Shown: piece after piece, positions 1-9,042 of the stretch | Position numbering within the stretch: position 1 is the first letter of the stretch | Layout of the letters: the number at the start of each line of letters is the position of its first letter | Source: Myxococcota bacterium | GTDB taxonomy: Bacteria; Myxococcota; XYA12-FULL-58-9; JALHOP01 | Direction: 5' to 3' | Length of the DNA stretch: 64,000 nt | NCBI GenBank assembly: GCA_022842935.1 | Contig: JALHOP010000007.1 | Location: 203,592 to 267,591, forward strand | Position numbers and translations under genes: made by a program | The notes under the pieces: generated by a model | The model's database searches: none | What the model saw: the letters and a program-made list of their open reading frames with translations, nothing else | What the model was told of the DNA's origin: nothing

Positions 1-645
1 GCGCTTGCCGAGGTGCGCTTCTCGAGCTTCAGCTTCAACTCCGACGGTGGCATTTCCGCTGGCGCGTCGACGCTGACCGTGACGAACTCGGTGTTCTTCG
101 ACAATGGCGGGAGCGACGTGAGCGTCGGGGGGCCCGTCGCGACCACGGCCACGAATAACTGCGCGTTCCAGATCTTCGGCGCAATCGATCCGAGTAATGT
201 CTTCATCACCACTAACCCGTTCATCCAGTCACCAAGTGGCCGACTCTTCCTCGACCAGGGCAGCGCCTGCGTCGACATCGGCTCGAACGCCGCAGCGGAC
301 ACCGCCTACGGCGCGGACGTTTGGCGTGCCTACACGACCGACATCGAAGGTGCGACGATCGAAGGGGCGGGCACTGCTGACCCTGGCGTGCATCACGACC
401 CGGCCCGGGCATGGATCAAGACCTTGGTCGTCGGCGACACCAGCGTGACCTGGACCACCAACGCCCCAGCGGGCGGCACCTGCTTCCTGCGCACTTCGAC
501 AGGCACCTTCGTCTACGACATACCCGACGCCGACCGCGCCTCGGGTACGACGTCGCACACCGAGCCAGGGGGTACGCCGTTCATCTTGACCTGCGCTGAT
601 AGCGCCGGTCACCGCGATATCGCGACCGCGAACTTTTCGCCTTGA
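1..645 (+). CDS. C-terminal part of a secreted beta-helix-like surface protein (5' truncated)
   Basis: The reading frame is open from the first base of the window, so the gene starts upstream; about 214 residues are visible. The first ~110 residues have short Ser/Thr/Asn/Gly-rich strands and a segment GSACVDIGSNAAAD that resembles the end of right-handed parallel beta-helix proteins of the choice-of-anchor-Q type. A last ~80-residue stretch (ITWTTNAP-like and GTCFL strands) looks like a small beta-sandwich. Such proteins are normally exported, but the signal peptide would lie outside the window. The stop TGA overlaps the ATG of the next gene by one base, suggesting translational coupling. The family call is an inference from composition and the short motif. 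Confidence 0.6.
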   Translation, partial: ALAEVRFSSFSFNSDGGISAGASTLTVTNSVFFDNGGSDVSVGGPVATTATNNCAFQIFGAIDPSNVFITTNPFIQSPSGRLFLDQGSACVDIGSNAAADTAYGADVWRAYTTDIEGATIEGAGTADPGVHHDPARAWIKTLVVGDTSVTWTTNAPAGGTCFLRTSTGTFVYDIPDADRASGTTSHTEPGGTPFILTCADSAGHRDIATANFSP

Positions 646-3008
646 TGCGTTTGGTTGGGCTCGTAGCCCTTGCGTGCGTCGTGGCATCTTGCGACGCGCG
701 CGGCGGTGTGCGCGAGCCCAACGTCCTGCTCATCACCATCGACACACTGCGGGCTGACCATCTCCCGATGTACGGCTACAAAGATGGGCGCACGCCGGCA
801 CTCGACGCCTTGGCGCGCGAGGCGACGGTATTCGAGCATGCGACATCGCACGCGCCCATCACGCTCCCGTCACACACCACCATTCTCACCGGCCTCTACC
901 CGCCGCAGCATGGAGCGCGCAGCAATGGCAGCTACCGCGCTCCCGCCGAGCTCGACACCCTCGCCGAAAAGATGCGGGCTGCCGGCTATCGAACCGGGGC
1001 GTTCGTATCGGCGTTCGTTCTCGATTCGCGCTACGGGCTCGATCAGGGTTTCGACGTTTACGATGACGACCTCGTCGACGGTCGCAAGAAGCTCTCCAAG
1101 TTCGGCGTCAAGGACCGCCAGGCCGACAACACTCTGTCGCGAGCGCTCGCTTGGATTGACGGTGAAAGCGGCCGGTTCTTCGCGTGGGTGCACCTTTATG
1201 ACCCACACTTTCCATACGAAGCACCCGAGCCTTTCCGCAGCGCCTTCGCGAACCCATATGACGCTGAGATTGCTTACGTCGACGCGGCGCTCGGTCGCTT
1301 CTTCGACGGCTTGAAGAAGAGCGACCGTTTCGCCGAGACGCTGGTAGTGCTGACGAGCGACCATGGCGAGAGCTTTGGCGAGCACGGCGAAAGCACCCAC
1401 TCGTTGTTCGTTTACGAAGCGACACAGCACATCCCACTGCTGGTACGGCTACCCGGCGGACGCGATGGCGGACAACGCGTCAAGGAGCTCGCGCGTCACG
1501 TCGACATCCTGCCAACGGTCATGGGGGTGGTGGCGGGAGACAAGCAGCCTGGGTTACTTGCGCGCGGGCGAAGCGAAGCACCCTCGTACGCAGAGGCCTA
1601 TTTGCCGCTCGAGCAGTTCGGTTGGAGCCCGCTCTACGCCTGGCGCGATGCGCGCTACAAGTTCATCGACGCGCCCAAGCCAGAGCTCTACGACCTCGCG
1701 AGCGACCCCCATGAGCTGCGTAACCTCGCGACCGACACCGACCTCGCTCCGTACAGAAAGCGACTTGCCGCTTTGCAGGCTACCTTGATGCCGGTCGCGC
1801 GTGACGCCACGGTCGAAGTAGACGCCGCAGCCACGGACGCACTCGCCGCTCTGGGTTACGTGAACCGCGACGACAAACGTCCGAGCGATCGTGGTCGTGA
1901 CCCGAAGGACATGGTGGGGATGCACGAGATCCGCGAGCTGGCGCATGCACGCATAGAACGCGGTGAGTACCTCGAGGCCATTCCGATTCTCCAAGAAGGT
2001 CTCGTCAAGGACCCCGGCAATCACGCCATCTACAACGACTTGGGGGCCGTTTACGGTGAGCTCGCGCGCTGGGCCGAGGCCGAGCAAGCCTTCAAGGCCG
2101 CCGCGCGACTCTCGCCAGCCAACTCCGAGGCTCACTGTGGTCTCGCGAAAGTCTATTTTCGCGGACTGCGTAACTTCGCTGCCGCTGCCCCCGAAATCGC
2201 GCTAGCGCTCGAACATGACCCCAAGAACCCAGGTCTATGGACCTTGAAGGGCGATTTCCTGCACGACCAGGGCCATATGGCGCAGGCTGCCGAGGCGTAC
2301 GCCAAAGCGGTCGCATTGGGCGAGCAGAACGCTTCGCTCTACGCTGGCTACGCAAGCGCCTTGAGTAACCTCGGACGGCTCGAGGAGGCAAAGCGCACGG
2401 CGCTCGAGTCCTTGCGTATCGACGACACCAACGTCATCGCCCACTACAACCTTGCCGTTGTCCTCGAGCGCTTGGGCGACACCCGCGAAGCCGAAGCGAG
2501 CTATCGCCGGGCCATCGAACACGACCCACGTCGTACCATGCTCGTTTACGAAGGGCTGGGTAACCTGCTCGATCGCCAAGGGCGCGAAGGTGACGCATTG
2601 AGCGTCCTCAACGCTGGCCTGGGAGTCCAGCCCGACGCGCCCGGTTTACTTTACCTGGTGGGCTCCCTCCACCTGCGCCACGGGCGCGCCGAGGAGGCGC
2701 TCCCCTTCCTCGAGAAGGCTGTGCGTCTGCGTCCCGAGGCTCCGCCTGATCGAACGAATCTAGGCTACGCTTACGAAAAGCTCGGTCGACACGCTGCCGC
2801 CACCACGCAGTACACCATCTTGCGGACGCTCTATCCGAAGAACACGGGTGGGTACGCGGACGCGTCGCTGCGCATCGCCCGTATGCTCGTGCGGCAAGGC
2901 AAGCGCGACAAAGCAGAGAGCGCTGTGCGTGAGGGCCTCGCGACCGGCATCCCACTTGTCGCCGAGACGGTTCGCCAGGACCCCGAGCTCGCGGCCCTTA
3001 TCCGCTAG
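645..3008 (+). CDS. Sulfatase-family lipoprotein with C-terminal TPR array
   Basis: A 787-residue protein. The ATG at 645 is preferred to the TTG at 642. Residues 1-16 form a lipoprotein signal with lipobox VASC (Cys16). Residues ~25-370 are an alkaline-phosphatase-superfamily sulfatase domain: NVLLITIDTLRADH supplies metal-binding Asp residues, and TSDHGESFGEHGE is the second metal-site motif. At the position of the sulfatase C/S-x-P-x-R signature the sequence is TLPSHT, so the nucleophile would be Thr rather than a formylglycine precursor. This fits a phosphotransferase or phosphatase-like member better than a true sulfatase. Residues ~410-785 are consecutive TPR units, for example NHAIYNDLGAVYGEL. 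Likely anchored in the periplasm or outer membrane; substrate unknown. Confidence 0.85.
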   Translation: MRLVGLVALACVVASCDARGGVREPNVLLITIDTLRADHLPMYGYKDGRTPALDALAREATVFEHATSHAPITLPSHTTILTGLYPPQHGARSNGSYRAPAELDTLAEKMRAAGYRTGAFVSAFVLDSRYGLDQGFDVYDDDLVDGRKKLSKFGVKDRQADNTLSRALAWIDGESGRFFAWVHLYDPHFPYEAPEPFRSAFANPYDAEIAYVDAALGRFFDGLKKSDRFAETLVVLTSDHGESFGEHGESTHSLFVYEATQHIPLLVRLPGGRDGGQRVKELARHVDILPTVMGVVAGDKQPGLLARGRSEAPSYAEAYLPLEQFGWSPLYAWRDARYKFIDAPKPELYDLASDPHELRNLATDTDLAPYRKRLAALQATLMPVARDATVEVDAAATDALAALGYVNRDDKRPSDRGRDPKDMVGMHEIRELAHARIERGEYLEAIPILQEGLVKDPGNHAIYNDLGAVYGELARWAEAEQAFKAAARLSPANSEAHCGLAKVYFRGLRNFAAAAPEIALALEHDPKNPGLWTLKGDFLHDQGHMAQAAEAYAKAVALGEQNASLYAGYASALSNLGRLEEAKRTALESLRIDDTNVIAHYNLAVVLERLGDTREAEASYRRAIEHDPRRTMLVYEGLGNLLDRQGREGDALSVLNAGLGVQPDAPGLLYLVGSLHLRHGRAEEALPFLEKAVRLRPEAPPDRTNLGYAYEKLGRHAAATTQYTILRTLYPKNTGGYADASLRIARMLVRQGKRDKAESAVREGLATGIPLVAETVRQDPELAALIR

Positions 3009-3053
3009 GCAGCCGGTGGCGTAGTCACCCGCCAACCCGCGAGGGCGTTGGTA

Positions 3054-3079
3054 AGCCCCGACCGGCGACAATCGGGGCT
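3054..3079 (+). terminator. Intrinsic terminator-like hairpin after the sulfatase gene
   Basis: A perfect 8-bp inverted repeat AGCCCCGA / TCGGGGCT (3054-3061 and 3072-3079) with a 10-base loop lies 46 bases after the sulfatase stop. It is followed by a loose T-rich stretch (GCTTCTGCTATTCT) rather than a strong T run. It probably ends the 1-3008 transcript; termination efficiency is inferred. Confidence 0.55.
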
Positions 3080-3130
3080 GCTTCTGCTATTCTCTAGAAC
3101 GATTGGGAATCGACCGTTCAGCTATGGGGC

Positions 3131-4255
3131 ATGCGAGCGGCGGGGTCACTGCCACGCGGGGCCACGGCTTTGACTGACCCAATTCACCCGTTCTCGGCGC
3201 GTGTGGTCGACACGCTCCTCGAGCCGCGCGCAGGCGGGGCGCTCTCCGCCGCACAGATGGAAGCTGCCCGGGCCCAGTTCGCTGCCCTGGCACCCTTCTT
3301 TCGCGAAGAGGTGCTCGCTACGTTGAGCAACCCGAGCCATCCGGTAGCGGATCAGGCGCTGCGCGTAGGTATCGAACAAGGTTACCAAGCGTACCTGGAA
3401 ACACGAGACGGCTATAGCGGACTGCGCTCCGGCCAACGCGTCGGCGAGCTCGATTTGCTCATTGACCGGAGCGTCAACATCACCGGGCCCGGGCGCGGCT
3501 TCGCATCGCTTGCGGATGCTCAGACCGCCGCGCGCGTGGTTGCCGCTGGAAGCGAGCGCGACGCCGCCGTGTTCCGGGCTCCGAATGGCACCTTCGTCAT
3601 GCATCCCATCAGTGACCTGGGACGCCTCGGCGCCGGGCGCAATCCGGTTGTCCACGACCTCGACCAGCTCGGTGGGTATCGGCTGATCTCGATTGCCACC
3701 GAGACAAGTCAGCTTCACCTCGCAGATGACGTGACTCAGGTCGATCGGCCCATCCGAAGGACCGCGCTCGCTGCCCTCAATAGCGGACGACCAGTCACCA
3801 TCATTACGGGCGAAGGCGTCATCTACGCATCGCGAGGCTTGCAGCCTGACGGCACTTACCGCAACTCGGTCGGCAGCGAACGATTCCACCAATTCAACAT
3901 TGCGAGTAGCGACGTGCTCGAGGCAGCGCAGGCCGGCCGCGTCAATGCCAAGGTGTTGTTCGTCCTCGGCTGCTTTACATCCGAGTACAACGGTCGCCCG
4001 ACAGAGATGCCGCGGGCCTTCATGCAAGCGCCGGGTGCGCGTGCTTAAGTGGGCACGCGCGGCGAGCTCAACAACGGCGCCGAGATTGCTATCGCACAGC
4101 GGATGATGGCTGCCTGGCGAGCCCATCCACAACGCACTCTCGGGGAGCTGGTCGCCGAGGAGAATCGCCGTCCCAAAATGTACGGGCCCCAGCTCGTGCT
4201 CCATGGCGACGCCTCAGTGACCTACGACGAACTGATGCGCGACGACGCGCGCTAA
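3131..4255 (+). pseudogene. Caspase/CHAT-fold-like protein gene interrupted by an in-frame TAA
   Basis: From ATG 3131 the frame encodes 305 residues to a TAA at 4046-4048; the same frame then continues from GTG 4049 for 68 more residues to 4255. The two halves read as one protein. The part before the stop has the strand VLFVLGCFTSEYNG (Cys in a caspase-like position) and PRAFMQAPGARA. The part after it starts VGTRGELNNGAEIAIAQRM. This matches the order seen in CHAT/caspase-fold domains, where a Cys strand is followed by an AF-x-GAR-xxVGT segment. No signal peptide or membrane segment is visible, so it is probably cytosolic. The stop may be a nonsense mutation, a sequencing error, or (less likely) a read-through site. 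Family assignment is inferred from short motifs only. Confidence 0.55.
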
Positions 4256-4322
4256 CCCTTGGGGCGTCGCCCTCGAGGCGAGCGCTGCCGTCACACCTTG
4301 CCCGGAAGGCCACCCGCGACGG

Positions 4323-4727
4323 TTAGCGCCGTTTCGTCCTGATCGAGACCCCCGCGCGTCCCCGTGGCTGCGGCATGGTCGTCGGATTCTCGCGAACGCC
4401 ATCGCGGATACGCGCATGGAGCTCGCTTGGCAGGGTGGCATCGGTACGCGCGGCGAGCCGCTCGGCCAGGACTGGGATGACCTCGTGGGTCAACGTGCTC
4501 GCGACGCGGACTGCCTTGGCGTGCACGCCGACATATTGGGCGACATCCAGAAGCTCTCGAATGAGCTCGAGGAGCTCGTGGGGCTCCTGACAGCGTGGTT
4601 CCAGGTGCTCGAGAAGCCGCGCGGCGTCGAGCGATGCAGCGGCAATCGCGCCACCAGGTGGCGTACGCATACAGTCAAGTGTCGCGTCCAACGTCGCGGT
4701 CGCGACCTTCGGGGCCGGCTTACTCAA
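4323..4727 (-). CDS. Hypothetical small helical protein
   Basis: An open frame on the minus strand encodes about 134 residues from a possible TTG start at 4727; the frame stays open to 4823 and an internal ATG near 4675 is an alternative start. The product looks largely alpha-helical (ARLLEHLEPRCQEPHELLEL and VGVHAKAVRVASTL are amphipathic) and ends in a basic tail. No signal peptide, membrane segment or recognisable domain is seen. It lies between the broken gene at 3131 and the lipoprotein gene at 4894, on the opposite strand to both. There is no clear ribosome-binding site, so both the start and the existence of the gene are uncertain. Confidence 0.4.
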   Translation of the reverse strand: MSKPAPKVATATLDATLDCMRTPPGGAIAAASLDAARLLEHLEPRCQEPHELLELIRELLDVAQYVGVHAKAVRVASTLTHEVIPVLAERLAARTDATLPSELHARIRDGVRENPTTMPQPRGRAGVSIRTKRR

Positions 4728-4893
4728 TGGGGAGAAGTCTAGCAGATCCGGCTCTGTCGGTCTGCCGACGCGCCTCCTGCATCGGCTTACCGCGCCGGCG
4801 CCCACGTTCGCGTCGCCGCGCACGAAGCCGAGGGTACGCTTGGTCTTTTCAATGCGCGGTGGCTATTCTCGGAGGCCGTAAGGGGGAGCTCGC

Positions 4894-5979
4894 ATGCGGC
4901 GTATCGGTTTGGTGCTGGCGTTTGCGGCGCTTGGTCTTGCGGCGTGTTTTGCGGACGAGGGTGACGCGTCGCTCACCCTCGAGCTCGGTGTCCTGCGTGA
5001 GCGTGCCGTCGCCGCCGGTCAGCGCGTCGACGAAGCGACGGTTGGAGTCACCTCCGACCGCCTGGCGGGCGAGGTCGTGCGGCCGGTCGACCTTGACGCG
5101 CTAAGCTTCGAGCTCGACGTCCCATCGGGTGTCCCGCTCCTCTTCGAGGCTCGTGCTTGCATCGCAGCCGGTGGGCGCTGCATCGCGAACTATTGGGGTG
5201 TCGCCCGCGCGACGCCGGCTCCGCGCAGCCGGGCCGAGGTCGTCATTCCCGCGTACGCGGCGGGCGAGCTCCTGGTCGACGTCAGGCGTCTCGACGGAGG
5301 GGCTGTAACTCCGGGCTTTCGTGTCGAGCTCGAGGCCGTGGCCCCGCGCGACGCACGCGTGGCGAAGTTTGCGACACGCCAAGGCGAGCAGCTCGTGGTA
5401 CCGGCCGGGCGCTATCGGGTCGTTACGAGCGCGCTTAGCGAGGGTGGACTGACGCTGGGTCTCGTCAGCGACCCGTTGCTGACCGTGGGGCAAGGCGCGA
5501 TCGTTAGCCAGACCCTGTTCTTCGGCGTGTGTACGGCTGGAATCGATGTGGACCTGGACGGGCTGGATTGCGCGACCGACTGCGATGAGTCGAGCCCTGC
5601 CTGCGGAAGCGATTGCGCGACCGACATCGACGCCGACGGCACACCCGACTGCCGTGATACCTGCATTGACACCGACCGTGATGGCTATGGTCACGGCGCT
5701 GCGGGTTGTCTAGGCCCAGATTGTGACGACACCACCGCATCGCGGGCGCCCGACCGACCCGAGCGTTGCAATGGCGCCGACGACGACTGCGACCCAGGGA
5801 CGAGCGACGCCGCGGCCTGTGTTTTCGAAGAGGGTGGGCCGGGCCCCGACGGCATCAACGACGATGATGGTGACCCAGGCACCGGCGACCCCGACGATGA
5901 CGGGCATGGAGCGGACGGACTCGACGGTGACTGCGACCCCGCCATGGGAGACGACATGTCGGTCTGTGGGGCGCCCTGA
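4894..5979 (+). CDS. MopE-like Asp/Cys-rich lipoprotein
   Basis: A 361-residue protein with a lipoprotein signal ending LGLAAC (Cys18), so it is an exported, lipid-anchored protein. Residues ~20-200 form a beta-rich domain of unknown family. From ~210 onward the chain turns acidic and Cys-rich with motifs such as CATDCDESSPACG, DTDRDGYG and RCNGADDDCDPG. These match the MopE-type putative metal-binding repeats of Myxococcota surface proteins, whose DxDxDG loops are expected to bind calcium. The Asp/Gly tail (DPDDDGHGADGLDGD) continues that character. The start is supported by a GGGGGAG stretch just upstream. Probably monocistronic; function unknown beyond likely metal-stabilised surface folding. 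Confidence 0.75.
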   Translation: MRRIGLVLAFAALGLAACFADEGDASLTLELGVLRERAVAAGQRVDEATVGVTSDRLAGEVVRPVDLDALSFELDVPSGVPLLFEARACIAAGGRCIANYWGVARATPAPRSRAEVVIPAYAAGELLVDVRRLDGGAVTPGFRVELEAVAPRDARVAKFATRQGEQLVVPAGRYRVVTSALSEGGLTLGLVSDPLLTVGQGAIVSQTLFFGVCTAGIDVDLDGLDCATDCDESSPACGSDCATDIDADGTPDCRDTCIDTDRDGYGHGAAGCLGPDCDDTTASRAPDRPERCNGADDDCDPGTSDAAACVFEEGGPGPDGINDDDGDPGTGDPDDDGHGADGLDGDCDPAMGDDMSVCGAP

Positions 5980-6043
5980 CAGGCTCGACGCTCCACTAGA
6001 CAGCTTCGCGCGCCTCCGTTAAAGGGCAAAGCTCGAAGCGTTC

Positions 6044-6403
6044 ATGCGATCCCTCTCCTCAGCTCTGCTCGTCGCGTTGCTCGCCCTGACTCACGTCGGC
6101 TCGGCGCTGCACTACGCCCTGGTCGAGCACGCAATCGCGGAGAACGGAGCTCTCGTCCACGTCGCCGAGGGCGTCGCCGAGGCGACCCCGAATAGCATCT
6201 CGGCCGACGCGGCGATCACGCGACTGCCGAGCACGAGCTGCGCGGTCTCGGCCTTGCAACGCCAGGCTTATCAAATGCCGGTGCCCGCTCAAGCGGTCAG
6301 CACCTTCGGTACCGCCGTCAGTCCCGTGCTGGTCTTCTGTCGCCGGGTCGCCGATAGCGGCGATACCTACCGGCTCGCACCAAAGATGGGTCCACCAGCC
6401 TAA
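6044..6403 (+). CDS. Small exported His-containing protein at the head of the TonB operon
   Basis: A 119-residue product with an N-terminal export signal (MRSLSSALLVALLALTHVG), followed by a His-containing segment, ALHYALVEHAIAENG then LVHVAEG. It lacks a lipobox. It ends 92 bases before the receptor gene and runs in the same direction, so it may share a transcript with the receptor, two lipoproteins and the ExbB/ExbD/TonB motor. Clustered His residues next to an uptake receptor suggest handling of a metal or metal complex in the periplasm, but no family is recognised and this is inference. The second uptake locus (23471-27329) has no obvious counterpart. Confidence 0.6.
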   Translation: MRSLSSALLVALLALTHVGSALHYALVEHAIAENGALVHVAEGVAEATPNSISADAAITRLPSTSCAVSALQRQAYQMPVPAQAVSTFGTAVSPVLVFCRRVADSGDTYRLAPKMGPPA

Positions 6404-6495
6404 CGACGTGCGTCGTTGCGCGCTCGCGAGCTGGCGATCGTTTCGCCCACCTCGTGAACGCGGTCTGTGTCGATCCTTCTCCTGGTGGATAGAGC

Positions 6496-9042
6496 TTGCA
6501 CACCCTTTCTTCGCTGCTGACCGCTATCGCGGCATCGACGACACTTACGTTCGTCGGGGGGGCGCTGTTTTGCGTCATGCCCGCAAGCGCCGCCGCCCAA
6601 GAAGCCTCGGCGGTCTCTCCGCCGGAGGTGCTTACGAACGTCGACGCTGTGTATCCGGCGGAGGCGCTCGAGAGCCGCCAGGAAGGGACCTCCGTGCTGC
6701 TCGTGACGGTCGACAGCGATGGCGCCGTGGTGGACGCGGAGGTCGCCGAGTCGGGAGGTGCGGCCTTCGACGGCGCCGCGATGGCGGCTATTCGGCAGTG
6801 GACCTTCAGGCCGGCCTTCCGCGATGGCGCACCCGTGCGGTCGCGCCTGCGCGTGCCGTTTCGCTTCGCGGCCCCCGACGCTCCGCCTGCGCCTGAAGTT
6901 TCGCCGCCGGTCGCAGAGGGAGTCGCGGGCGACGAGCAGTCAACCACGGCCCTGTCGGAGAAGCCCATCGACGTCACGGTTCACGGCGAGCGGCAGTTGC
7001 GAACCGAAGACCGGTCGGCGAGCGACTTCACCGTCGACCGGGCGGTCCTCGAAGCGGCTCCTCGGCAGGAGGGTGCGGAGACCTTGCGGACCGTGCCCGG
7101 GCTTTACATCGCGCGCGCCGAAGGCCTCGCGGTGGCGCACCGGTATTCCTTGCGCGGCTTCGACGCCGACCACGGCCAAGACATCGAATTCCGCGTTGGC
7201 GGCCTCCCCATCAACTTGCCGTCGCATATCCACGGCCAAGGTTACGCCGACCTCGGCTTCATGATCGCCGAGGCGACGAACGAGCTGCAGGCCTCCGAGG
7301 GCGTCTACGATCCGCGCCAAGGCGACTTCGCGGTCGCTGGTAGCATCGACGCTTCACTGGGTGTCGCGCGCCGCGGGATACAGCTCAAGTCGTCGTACGG
7401 TGCCTTCGACACCTCGCGCCAGCTCCTCCTCTGGGCTCCCGAGGGCGAACCAACGGGTACCTTCGGCGCGGTTCAGTACGTCCGTACGGGCGGCTTCGGC
7501 CAGAACCGAGCGGGTCAGGCGGCGAGCGCCATGGCGCAGTCCGTCTTCGGTAGCGGACCTTGGCGCTACCGCGCGCTGGGCATTCTCTACGGCGCGCGCG
7601 CAAACCTCGCGGGCGTCGTGCGCGCCGACGACGTCGCCGACGGACGCATCGGGTACTACGACGTCTATCCCTACGCTACCGCGCGAGGACAGAACGCGCT
7701 GTCAGCTCGATTCCTTGGCGGCCTCTTTGCGGAGTACCGCGGGGCCGCTGGTGACAATGGTGAGATTGGCGTCTGGGCTGGCCTCGACAACCTGCGCTTG
7801 CAGCAGAACTTCACAGGTTTCATTCAGCGCTCCCAAACCCTCGCAAATGTCGCGGGGCGCGGCGATCTGATCGAGCAACAGAACCGCACCTTGTCGTTGG
7901 GCCTCACTGCCCGCTATCGCACACGACCCTATCGTGCCTCGGCGTCAACTCACGGAACCCTCGAGCTCGGGCTCGCAGGACGTCTCGACACCATCGAGCA
8001 AGCTCAGAACCTGCTCGACGCTGGTGTGCGTGGTCAGACCTGGGATCGCAGGGTCGACGCGAACATCTTGGGCGCCGACGTTGGCTTCTGGAGCGACATC
8101 GACACGCGCCTTACGCGCCTCGTGCACCTGCGACTCGGTGTGCGCGGCGATGTGCTCTACTACGACGTCGACGACCGCTTGGGTAACTTCGCGCCGCTCA
8201 CACGTGCGCAGGACAACTACATCGTTGGCTATCGCCGTGGCGCGTATGGGCTCGCCGCGGGGCCGAGGACGAGTCTCGAGGTCAAGCCGCGCGAGTGGCT
8301 CGCACTACGAGCGGCCTACGGTGAAGGATATCGCTCGCCGCAGGCCCGCATCCTCGACGATGGCGAGTCAGCGCCGTTTTCGAAGGTTCGCTCGGCCGAC
8401 CTCGGAGCGCGCCTATCTTGGGACGACCGCTACCAGCTCACCTTTTCCGGCTACTTCACGCAGCTCTCCGATGACGTTGCCTTCGACGCCGAGGAGGGGC
8501 GCCTCGAGCGTATCGGAGCCACCCGCCGACTCGGTGGCGTTCTGCACGCGCAGGCGCGCCCGGTCGATTGGATCATCGGAGCGTTTTCGGTCACCTATGT
8601 GAACGCCGAACTGCTCGAGCCGCCGCCCGCCTCCGCTGAAGAGCCGCAACCGCCGTTCGAGCCCGGACAGCAGCTGCCGTTCGTGCCGCCAGTCGTCGCT
8701 CGGCTCGACCTAGGCGCGACTCCGACGATCGCTCGTGGCCTTGGCGCATACGATCTTCGTGGTCGCGCGGGAGTTGGCTTCTCGTACTTGTCGCCGCGGC
8801 CCCTTCCTTACGGAGTGTTTGCTCGCCACGTCGCGCTCCTCGACGCTTCGGCCGGTCTTGGCTGGGGGCCGTTCGATCTCACCATCGAGATCTACAATCT
8901 GCTCGATAGCCGCTACGCCGCGACCGAGCTCAACTTTCCCTCGAGCTGGGACCCCGAGTCGGCGCGGTCCCGCACACCCGCCCGCCACATCGCGGCAGGA
9001 GCGCCGCTATCGTGGCTTGCGACACTGGGGGTGACGCTGTGA
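6496..9042 (+). CDS. TonB-dependent outer-membrane receptor with an N-terminal TonB C-terminal domain
   Basis: An 848-residue protein. TTG 6496 is chosen because it gives a full signal peptide (LSSLLTAIAASTTLTF...ASAAAQ) behind a GGTGGA. Residues ~45-132 are a TonB C-terminal (energy-transducer) domain: VYPAEALESRQEGTSVLLVTV, then WTFRPA and VPFRF. It is followed by a TonB-box-like IDVTVHG near residue 158. Then come a plug domain (RTVPGLYIARAEG, SLRGFDADHGQDIEFRVGG, LPSHIHGQGYADLGF, YDPRQGDFAVAGS) and a 22-strand-type barrel ending with an aromatic-rich terminus. It should import a ligand across the outer membrane, powered by the ExbB/ExbD/TonB genes at 10903-12768. It is paralogous to 24112-26556. 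Ligand unknown; His residues in the plug loop suggest a metal or metallophore. Confidence 0.88.
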   Translation: MHTLSSLLTAIAASTTLTFVGGALFCVMPASAAAQEASAVSPPEVLTNVDAVYPAEALESRQEGTSVLLVTVDSDGAVVDAEVAESGGAAFDGAAMAAIRQWTFRPAFRDGAPVRSRLRVPFRFAAPDAPPAPEVSPPVAEGVAGDEQSTTALSEKPIDVTVHGERQLRTEDRSASDFTVDRAVLEAAPRQEGAETLRTVPGLYIARAEGLAVAHRYSLRGFDADHGQDIEFRVGGLPINLPSHIHGQGYADLGFMIAEATNELQASEGVYDPRQGDFAVAGSIDASLGVARRGIQLKSSYGAFDTSRQLLLWAPEGEPTGTFGAVQYVRTGGFGQNRAGQAASAMAQSVFGSGPWRYRALGILYGARANLAGVVRADDVADGRIGYYDVYPYATARGQNALSARFLGGLFAEYRGAAGDNGEIGVWAGLDNLRLQQNFTGFIQRSQTLANVAGRGDLIEQQNRTLSLGLTARYRTRPYRASASTHGTLELGLAGRLDTIEQAQNLLDAGVRGQTWDRRVDANILGADVGFWSDIDTRLTRLVHLRLGVRGDVLYYDVDDRLGNFAPLTRAQDNYIVGYRRGAYGLAAGPRTSLEVKPREWLALRAAYGEGYRSPQARILDDGESAPFSKVRSADLGARLSWDDRYQLTFSGYFTQLSDDVAFDAEEGRLERIGATRRLGGVLHAQARPVDWIIGAFSVTYVNAELLEPPPASAEEPQPPFEPGQQLPFVPPVVARLDLGATPTIARGLGAYDLRGRAGVGFSYLSPRPLPYGVFARHVALLDASAGLGWGPFDLTIEIYNLLDSRYAATELNFPSSWDPESARSRTPARHIAAGAPLSWLATLGVTL

